Shown: positions 58,846-64,000 of the stretch, one piece after another
How the letters are laid out: each line of letters starts with the position of its first letter
How positions within the stretch are numbered: the stretch's first letter is position 1
Source: Stygiobacter sp.
GTDB lineage: Bacteria; Pseudomonadota; Alphaproteobacteria; Rhodospirillales; Magnetospirillaceae
Direction: 5' to 3'
Assembly: GCA_006218045.1 (NCBI GenBank)
Contig: VBWB01000005.1
Span: 62,001 to 126,000, forward strand
DNA length: 64,000 bases
Notes under the pieces: model-generated
The model's database searches: none
What the model saw: only the letters and a program-made list of their open reading frames with translations
Told to the model about the DNA's origin: nothing
Program-made: the position numbers and the translations under genes

Positions 58846-59446
58846 CGAAAATCTCCTGCCCGATTTCTTTCCACGTGCGGCATCGGCGATAGCAGCCTTC
58901 GACGGTTTGGCCGGCGGGGTCGAAAAGAAGGCGTTGAACCCGGGCCGGGAAGGCAGGGTGGTCGAGAACTTCGCTCAGGTCATCGACGAAATGGCTGAAG
59001 TCCATGGCGGCGATGCGGGCCACCTTTTCATCACGCGTGGTCTCGAAATGCACCGATTGGCGCGCCATGGCGAAGCCGTCGGCGTTGAAAAATCCGTTGT
59101 TGTCCAGCCAGTCCATGGCCGCGTGGCGCAGATTGACGCGGGCCGGATCAAAGTGACCGTATTCGGTTTTATGGCTGACGATGGCCACGGCAATACCGCG
59201 CTGTCGGCATCGGCTCAGAAAGTCGCCGGCCCCCTCCATCAGCGTCGCCAATGGCATCAAACGCCCATAAACCTGACCTTGCAGGCTTTGCCACAGGGTT
59301 TCACCGCCAAAGCGGCGGGCGGCTTCCCGGACCTGCGTCTTGTCAGTGGTATCGGCAAGAGCCGGAACCCCCATTTCGCGGGCGGCAGCGACAAAAACCC
59401 GATCATAACAGACCAAGGTGTTGTCAAGATCGAGTCCGATACGCAT
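58838..59446 (-). CDS. HAD-family phosphatase
   Basis: A 202-aa HAD hydrolase: motif I MRIGLDLDNTLVCYDRVFVAAA (DxDxT), motif II AIVSHKTEYG and the late acidic segment FVDDLSEVLDHPAF. It could remove a phosphate added by the neighbouring kinase-fold protein or from a sugar phosphate made by the transketolase. It is the first gene of the operon that runs to 49015. The ATG at 59446 starts right at motif I. The longer track start would put 23 residues before it. Confidence 0.83.
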   Translation of the reverse strand: MRIGLDLDNTLVCYDRVFVAAAREMGVPALADTTDKTQVREAARRFGGETLWQSLQGQVYGRLMPLATLMEGAGDFLSRCRQRGIAVAIVSHKTEYGHFDPARVNLRHAAMDWLDNNGFFNADGFAMARQSVHFETTRDEKVARIAAMDFSHFVDDLSEVLDHPAFPARVQRLLFDPAGQTVEGCYRRCRTWKEIGQEIFGD

Positions 59447-59540
59447 GGGGGCGTTCAACGTGTCCACCTGGAAGACGGGCGTCTTGAGGGCACACCGAGG
59501 CAGTGATTGCATCAATGTGCTTTTATCCGCACTCGAACAA

Positions 59541-59576
59541 TCTGGCGGAAGCTTTCCAGATGAAGCTTCCGCCAGA
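59541..59576 (-). terminator. hairpin terminator downstream of the 59587-63186 genes
   Basis: Perfect 14-base stem TCTGGCGGAAGCTT / AAGCTTCCGCCAGA with an 8-base loop, 11 bases after the stop at 59587. On the minus strand it is followed by TTGTTCGAG, a short T-rich tract. It should end transcription of the epimerase operon and insulate the HAD-led operon. Confidence 0.75.
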
Positions 59577-59586
59577 CTTCCTCAAA

Positions 59587-60588
59587 CTATCGTAGTTCTT
59601 CCTGCTGCATCAACTTGATATTGAAATAGCTGGGATTGTTCAATGGATCGGTCAGGCGACCATCCTTGAAGGCGGCGGCCAATTCGCGCACCGCATCCTC
59701 GATCGTGTATTTCAGCTCGAAGCCGATATCGTCGCGAATCTTCTTTCCCGACACATGATAGGAGCGGGGGTCGTTGGTGGGGACGAACTCGATTTCCACA
59801 TGCTCACCCACCACGGATTTGACGATCTGCGCCAATTCGCCGATGGGAAAGTTGGTGTCGCCCGCGTTCCAGATTTTGCCGTCGATCTTTTCGTCCGCCT
59901 GTTGCAGGACGTGCAAATAGACCCGGCACATATCCTGGATGTGGATATTGGGACGCTTCTGCGGTCCGCCGGTGACGCGAATCTTGCCCAGATTGACCGC
60001 ATGGTTGGTGAAGATGTTGACCACCACGTCCAGCCGCTGGCGCGGCGCATAGCCGCAAACGGTGGACGGGCGAATGGTGCAGGTGATGAAACCGGGGGCG
60101 CGCTCTTCTTCCAGTTCCTGCTCGCACAAGGCCTTGAACTTGGAATAATCGGTCAGGGGCTCCAGCGACAGGTCCTCGGTAACCTCGGCTTCGTCCTTGA
60201 TGCCGTAAACCGACGAGGACGACGCATAGATGAAACGCTTCACGCCGGCGGCCTTGGCGGCCCGGACCAAGGGGCGGAAGGCGTCGTAATTGATGGACTT
60301 GCCCAAGGCGGGGTCCAACTCGAAGCTGGGGTCGTTGGAAATACAGGCCAGATGGATGACGGCGTCACAGCCGGTCAAGGCATCCTTGACCACCGCCTGA
60401 TCGCGCAGATCGCCTTTGACCTGGCGCAGGCGCGGATGGTCCTTCAGCGGCGCGAACACGTCATCGCCGTAAAGATAAAGGTCCAGAACGGTGACGCCGT
60501 GTCCGGCGGCCAAAAGTTCGGGCACCAGGGCGCTACCGACATAGCCGGCGCCGCCGGTCACCAAAATATTCCAAGTCTTCGTGGTCAT
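59587..60588 (-). CDS. NAD-dependent sugar epimerase/dehydratase
   Basis: A 333-aa extended SDR: WNILVTGGAGYVGSALVPELLAAGHGVTVLDLYLYGDD, VIHLACISNDPSFELDP, the serine motif IYASSSSVYGIKDE and the active site YSKFK. It has GKKIRDDIGFELKYTIEDAV near the C-terminus. The family acts on nucleotide sugars; whether this is a 4-epimerase, dehydratase or reductase is not clear. It follows the HldE-like gene by nine bases and ends at the hairpin terminator. The track start extends wrongly into the upstream gene. Confidence 0.88.
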   Translation of the reverse strand: MTTKTWNILVTGGAGYVGSALVPELLAAGHGVTVLDLYLYGDDVFAPLKDHPRLRQVKGDLRDQAVVKDALTGCDAVIHLACISNDPSFELDPALGKSINYDAFRPLVRAAKAAGVKRFIYASSSSVYGIKDEAEVTEDLSLEPLTDYSKFKALCEQELEEERAPGFITCTIRPSTVCGYAPRQRLDVVVNIFTNHAVNLGKIRVTGGPQKRPNIHIQDMCRVYLHVLQQADEKIDGKIWNAGDTNFPIGELAQIVKSVVGEHVEIEFVPTNDPRSYHVSGKKIRDDIGFELKYTIEDAVRELAAAFKDGRLTDPLNNPSYFNIKLMQQEELR

Positions 60589-60596
60589 GGCGGAGC

Positions 60597-62159
60597 CTAT
60601 TTCAAAAGCGTGGTGATGAACTTGATCAGCGGGGCCTTTTCCACCGACCGGCGATGGCCGACGATCCCCACCTTGATGGCCCCGGCGGCGTTGCCGATAA
60701 AGCCGACATGATCCATGCGTCCGCCCGCCGCCACCAGGGGCGAGGTGACCGCGAGGAAGGCGTCGCCGGCGCCAACGGTATCGACCACGGTCTTGGTGAA
60801 GGCCGGAACCCGATGGGCGCCGCGTTCGGTTTGCCAAGTCACGCAGCCATGCTTACCATGGGTCAGGATGATGCGGTTGCTCTTGATCAGGCGCGGCAGG
60901 ATATCGCCGGCAATGATCGACAGGTCTTCCGACTTGCTGCCCACCGCCATACGCGCTTCGGGGGCGTCGATACAGATGTAATCGGCCCGGGAATACCGGG
61001 TGATCAGGTTGAAGCCCATGTTGGCGCTGTTGCTTTGGGCGTTGACCGCCAGGAAACGGGCTTCGCTGGCCAGGATGCGGATGGTTTCCGGTTGGATCAG
61101 GCCGTGGCCGAAATCCGTGACCAGGACCACGTCGTAATTCTTGGCCACGTCAACGATACGCGAGTTGAAGTCATCGGCCAGGGATTCGCGCAGCGGCGAA
61201 TCGTCCATGTGATAGACTTCAAAAAGTTTCCGCATATAGGTCGGCTCGATGAACCGGCATTTACGGGTCGTCGGCGCGCCGGCGCGGCGCAGCGCCGTCA
61301 ACCCCACATTGGGCTTCAGGCTTTGGCGGATCACCGCCTCGTGCGGGTCGGCCTCGCCGATCACGGTCAGCACGTCGACCTTGGCGCAGAATTCCGCCAC
61401 ATGGTTGGCCGCGGCGATCACGCCACCGGCGAACAGCTCTTTGCTCTCGAACAAAGTGGCGATCATGTTTTCCTTGGGCGATTTGCCCAAGGTGGTGACG
61501 TACTGATATTCGTCGATGATGGTGTCGCCGACCAGCAACACCTTCATGTCCTTGACGCGTTCAATCAGGTCCAGGATCTGCGGCAGCGAATTTTCTTCGC
61601 GCATCTGCTCAAGAAAATCGCGCAGCGGCGGATCATAGACGTCGAAATACTTGTTGATCAGATTGGACGAACTGAAGGTGATGTCCTTGGTGAAGACCAG
61701 TCGACCGCCATGGGCTTCCACCGCGTCCCGTTCGGACTGGATCTTGCCGGTGACGTCGTCTTCGGGATTTTCGTAATCGGAGCCCTTGACGTAAATATCG
61801 GGGCGAACGGTATTGAGAACCACCTCGGCCGAACTGGCCTGGTTGATCCCGACCCAATCCACATAGGACAAGGCGGCCAACATTTCGGCCCGCATATGCT
61901 CGGGGAAAATCGGGCGGCCCGGGCCTTTGTTGACGAAGCCGTCACCGGTGGTGGTGACGATCAGCATGTCGCCCTCGCGCCGGGCGCCCTCCAGATGGCG
62001 GACATGGCCCATGTGCAACAGGTCGAACACCCCGTGGCACAGCACCACCTTGCGTCCTTCGTCCTGGGCTTGTTTGGCGATCTCGGCCAATTCCTGGAGT
62101 GACTGGATCTTGCTCCGCACGCTGGTGTGCGAGGCGGGATTGGCCGTCTCGTTGCCCAT
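60597..62159 (-). CDS. HldE-like bifunctional enzyme with domains in swapped order (nucleotidyltransferase then PfkB kinase)
   Basis: A 520-aa protein. Residues 30 to about 170 form a cytidylyltransferase-like domain (KVVLCHGVFDLLHMGHVRHLEGARREGDMLIVTTTGD; HxGH motif). From about residue 205 it is a PfkB sugar kinase (KVLLVGDTIIDEYQYV ... ILTHGKHGCVTWQTERG ... FTKTVVDTVGAGDAFLAV). Standard HldE has kinase first and adenylyltransferase second. Here the order is reversed. The two activities would phosphorylate and activate a sugar, perhaps a heptose giving an ADP- or other NDP-sugar. The linker holds KYFDVYDPPLRDFLEQMREENSLPQILDLIERVKD. Confidence 0.88.
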   Translation of the reverse strand: MGNETANPASHTSVRSKIQSLQELAEIAKQAQDEGRKVVLCHGVFDLLHMGHVRHLEGARREGDMLIVTTTGDGFVNKGPGRPIFPEHMRAEMLAALSYVDWVGINQASSAEVVLNTVRPDIYVKGSDYENPEDDVTGKIQSERDAVEAHGGRLVFTKDITFSSSNLINKYFDVYDPPLRDFLEQMREENSLPQILDLIERVKDMKVLLVGDTIIDEYQYVTTLGKSPKENMIATLFESKELFAGGVIAAANHVAEFCAKVDVLTVIGEADPHEAVIRQSLKPNVGLTALRRAGAPTTRKCRFIEPTYMRKLFEVYHMDDSPLRESLADDFNSRIVDVAKNYDVVLVTDFGHGLIQPETIRILASEARFLAVNAQSNSANMGFNLITRYSRADYICIDAPEARMAVGSKSEDLSIIAGDILPRLIKSNRIILTHGKHGCVTWQTERGAHRVPAFTKTVVDTVGAGDAFLAVTSPLVAAGGRMDHVGFIGNAAGAIKVGIVGHRRSVEKAPLIKFITTLLK

Positions 62160-62169
62160 CTGATTTTCC

Positions 62170-63186
62170 TTACCCTGGCTGCTTGCCGAGAAACTTGAAC
62201 CAATCCGCGGTGGCGGTCTTAATGCTGTCGGGATCCCAGACCGGGGCCTCTCGCCAATAATCGATGTGGCGCAGCATCTCCGCCACGCCCTGTTCCAGCG
62301 AAACCTTCGGCTTCCACCCCAGGCGTTGGGTGATGCGGGTGGTGTCGGCGAAGGTACAGTCGGGTTCGCCCGGCCGCTTGGGGATATAGGTGACCGGCCC
62401 CTCGAGCAATTGCACCAGACGGTTGACGGAATAGGTGTTGCCGGAGCCGACGTTCATGACCTCGCCGCTCAGGCTGGAGGCGGCGGCCATGGCGAAGGCA
62501 TCGACCACATCGGTGACGAAGGTGAAATCGCGGGTCTGCGTGCCGTCGCCGACGACGGTGAAAGGCTTGCCCGCCAGCTTCTGCGCCAGAAACACGCCGA
62601 AGACGGCGCCATAGGTGCCCGATGTGCGGGACCGTGGGCCATAGACGTTGAACAGACGCAGGGCCACCGACGGGATATCATAGGTCTGGCACCAATGCAG
62701 GACGTACTGCTCGGCCACCCATTTGGTCAGGGCATAGGGGTACATGGGCCGTGCTTGGGCCGTTTCCGGTGTCGGATAAGCATCGGGAACGCCATAACAG
62801 GACGACGACGCGGCATAGACCAGCCGCTGCACCCCGACCGCCCGCGCGGCTTCCAGCAACGCGCAGGTGCCGTCCACATTGGCGTTGTGATAGGCCGTCG
62901 GCTGCTGGATCGAAGGAACGATATCGGCCAGGGCGGCCAGATGGAACAGCCACTGGCAGCCGGCCAGGATGGCCTTCAGGTCATCGCATTGCTCGATGGT
63001 CCGCTGGAACAGGGAAAGATTGGGGTGATCCTTCAGGTGCTGCAGATTTTCCGGCCGACCGGTGGAAAAATTGTCGATCACGGCAACCCGGTGGCCATCA
63101 TTGAGCAAGCGCTCGACCAAATGACTGCCGATAAAACCGGCGCCTCCGGTGACCACACATTTTTTGCCAGCTGAAGAAGCGCTCAT
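62170..63186 (-). CDS. NAD-dependent sugar epimerase/dehydratase
   Basis: A 338-aa extended SDR: KKCVVTGGAGFIGSHLVERLLNDGHRVAVIDNFSTGRPENL, the serine motif VYAASSSCYGVPD and the active site YPYALTKWVAEQ. It resembles UDP-glucose/GlcNAc 4-epimerases of surface-glycan loci. It is followed after ten bases by the HldE-like gene, so it may finish the same activated sugar. The ATG 63186 begins close to the Rossmann motif. A further ATG at 63249 with AGGA nearby would add an arginine-rich 21 residues and is less likely. Confidence 0.88.
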   Translation of the reverse strand: MSASSAGKKCVVTGGAGFIGSHLVERLLNDGHRVAVIDNFSTGRPENLQHLKDHPNLSLFQRTIEQCDDLKAILAGCQWLFHLAALADIVPSIQQPTAYHNANVDGTCALLEAARAVGVQRLVYAASSSCYGVPDAYPTPETAQARPMYPYALTKWVAEQYVLHWCQTYDIPSVALRLFNVYGPRSRTSGTYGAVFGVFLAQKLAGKPFTVVGDGTQTRDFTFVTDVVDAFAMAAASSLSGEVMNVGSGNTYSVNRLVQLLEGPVTYIPKRPGEPDCTFADTTRITQRLGWKPKVSLEQGVAEMLRHIDYWREAPVWDPDSIKTATADWFKFLGKQPG

Positions 63187-63264
63187 GCGTTGGATCGTTT
63201 CCCGTATGCGCCGAGCCCCCCGCAAGGGTGTTTTACGGCGAGTTTGCATCTTATCCTGTTCAGG

Positions 63265-63283
63265 AAGGGTGTTATTTACCCTT
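63265..63283. repeat. dyad between hydrolase and epimerase genes
   Basis: AAGGGT-N7-ACCCTT, a perfect 6-base inverted repeat at the end of the hydrolase gene, within the roughly 95-base gap upstream of the epimerase. It could be a weak terminator or a protein-binding site; there is no T tract. A loose TTGCGC-N17-TAAATA promoter on the minus strand overlaps it. Confidence 0.3.
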
Positions 63284-64000
63284 ACGTTTGAACCGGCGCA
63301 AGTTTTTCGGGGAGAGCCGCCAACAAGCCTTGAGCAAAGGCCTCGAAGCCTCTGGCATTGAGGTGCAATCCGTCGAATCGCATGTCCCCGCCAAGATCCG
63401 CATCGGTATCGGGACCGGGCAAAACATTGGCCGTGGATGAAATCACCGCGTTTTGCGCGGCGATGATCTGCGGCCCGTCGATGTCGCGCAAGCGCGCGGC
63501 CCGGCAGACGATCATCGGCGCATCGACGCCGGCATGGCGGACCTGGTCGATGATGGCGCGCAACGACCGCTCATAGACCGCCTGTGCCGTGCCGTATTGG
63601 GCGTCGGATTCGCCTTGGTGCCAAAAAACATGGGTGAAGCGCAGCCCCAGGGCGTGGGTCTGGCGGATGGCGTCCGGGATGCGCCGGCACAGCTCGCCCC
63701 CGGGGGGCCAATGGGCGATGCGGGTGCCGCCGATGGCCACCGGGACCAGAATCACCGTCTGATACAGTCCCGACTCGAGGACGCGGCGGCCAAAGCGCAG
63801 CCAGACGCTGCCCCCCTGGCCCGAAGCCCCCAGCAGCGGGTCGCGGGCGACGTAGCAGCGGCCCCGATACAGATTGTAGACACCGGGGACGGCATCCATG
63901 GGATCCGTTCCGGCATTGGCGGCGTTGCTTTGCCCGGCCAGCAAGGCAACCATGGTTCGCCCCGATGCCACCTGGGGCAACGGCACTTCCTCGGGGTTTT
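63282..64000 (-). CDS. sialate O-acetylesterase-type SGNH hydrolase (5' end outside window)
   Basis: The visible 234 residues belong to the SASA/DUF303 hydrolase family: LLAGQSNAANAG with the nucleophile serine in GQSN, FWHQGESDAQYG and the closing FDGLHLN with the Asp-His pair. Upstream of the GTG chosen by the track the frame stays open to the window edge and reads NPEEVPLPQVASG, which looks like mature N-terminal sequence following an export signal. The gene is therefore truncated at its 5' end. It probably removes O-acetyl or similar ester groups from an extracellular glycan. Confidence 0.8.
   Translation of the reverse strand, partial: NPEEVPLPQVASGRTMVALLAGQSNAANAGTDPMDAVPGVYNLYRGRCYVARDPLLGASGQGGSVWLRFGRRVLESGLYQTVILVPVAIGGTRIAHWPPGGELCRRIPDAIRQTHALGLRFTHVFWHQGESDAQYGTAQAVYERSLRAIIDQVRHAGVDAPMIVCRAARLRDIDGPQIIAAQNAVISSTANVLPGPDTDADLGGDMRFDGLHLNARGFEAFAQGLLAALPEKLAPVQT

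Noticed and set aside
1-64000. CRISPR arrays, tRNA/rRNA genes, insertion sequences, prophage or integration sites
   Set aside because: Reading both strands showed no regularly spaced repeats, no transposase or integrase ORF and no recognisable structural RNA. All larger ORFs are accounted for by sugar, transport or regulatory proteins.

Overview
The window is one continuous surface-polysaccharide locus from a GC-rich bacterium. Gene style (dense, translationally coupled operons, many ATGA/GTGA stop-start overlaps) and the protein families suggest an alphaproteobacterium of the Rhodospirillales, Magnetospirillum-like. That placement is inference from recognised protein types, as no rRNA, tRNA or core phylogenetic marker is present. 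I count 62 genes. No mobile element, CRISPR array or RNA gene was seen. No stretch of more than about 160 bases lacks a gene.

Region A (1-26080, minus strand) is a run of 25 closely packed genes read from a promoter at about 26156-26183. In transcription order it holds nonulosonate/amino-sugar genes: an aminotransferase, a CBS-GHMP kinase fusion, a NeuD-type acetyltransferase, a TIM-barrel isomerase, NeuB, an SDR and LegB, with two further sugar enzymes and an unassigned transferase. Next come an unassigned transferase, an ABC flippase and another unassigned transferase. An unusual module follows: HpcH/HpaI aldolase, KdsB-like cytidylyltransferase, Gfo/Idh oxidoreductase, an SDR that is broken here, a 3-dehydroquinate-synthase-like cyclase and a 2-hydroxyacid dehydrogenase. 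The run ends with a Wzy-like membrane protein, a CDP-6-deoxyhexose pathway (RfbF, RfbG, 3,5-epimerase-like, reductase-like) and a GT2-GT4 fusion that leaves the window. Two genes in this run carry visible frame disruptions.

Region B (26202-27018) is a control region. A winged-helix regulator gene appears to be leaderless, with two CGTTCAC-N3-GTGAACG-type dyads over its promoter. It is divergent from the plus-strand operon. Region C (27019-40850, plus strand) makes an activated heptose (GmhA-, GmhB-, HddA-, HddC-like plus an FSA-type transaldolase). It also encodes an FAD oxidoreductase, two paralogous GT-C-like membrane proteins, a GT2, a B12-type radical SAM protein and a GT2-radical SAM fusion.

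Region D (40883-48857, minus) is read from a strong-looking promoter at 48975-49003. It contains a B12-type radical SAM protein, a WbuC-like cupin, a C-methyltransferase-like protein, a DPM1-like GT2 with two small membrane proteins, an AAC(3)-fold acyltransferase, a CMP-sugar synthetase and a Gfo/Idh oxidoreductase. Region E (49015-59446, minus) resembles the 'sporadic carbohydrate cluster': an LIC12192-type small protein, a 2OG-Fe(II) oxygenase, two aminotransferases, a split transketolase, a kinase-fold protein, a HAD phosphatase, a radical SAM protein, a methyltransferase, an RmlD-like reductase and a flippase-like membrane protein. A strong hairpin terminator at 59541-59576 separates it from Region F (59587-64000), which has two epimerases, an HldE-like enzyme with its two domains in swapped order, and a 5'-truncated sialate O-acetylesterase-type hydrolase.

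Together these genes can make several activated sugars (CDP-6-deoxyhexose, a CMP-nonulosonate, GDP-heptose, at least one unknown acidic sugar), transfer and modify them, and export or polymerise the product.
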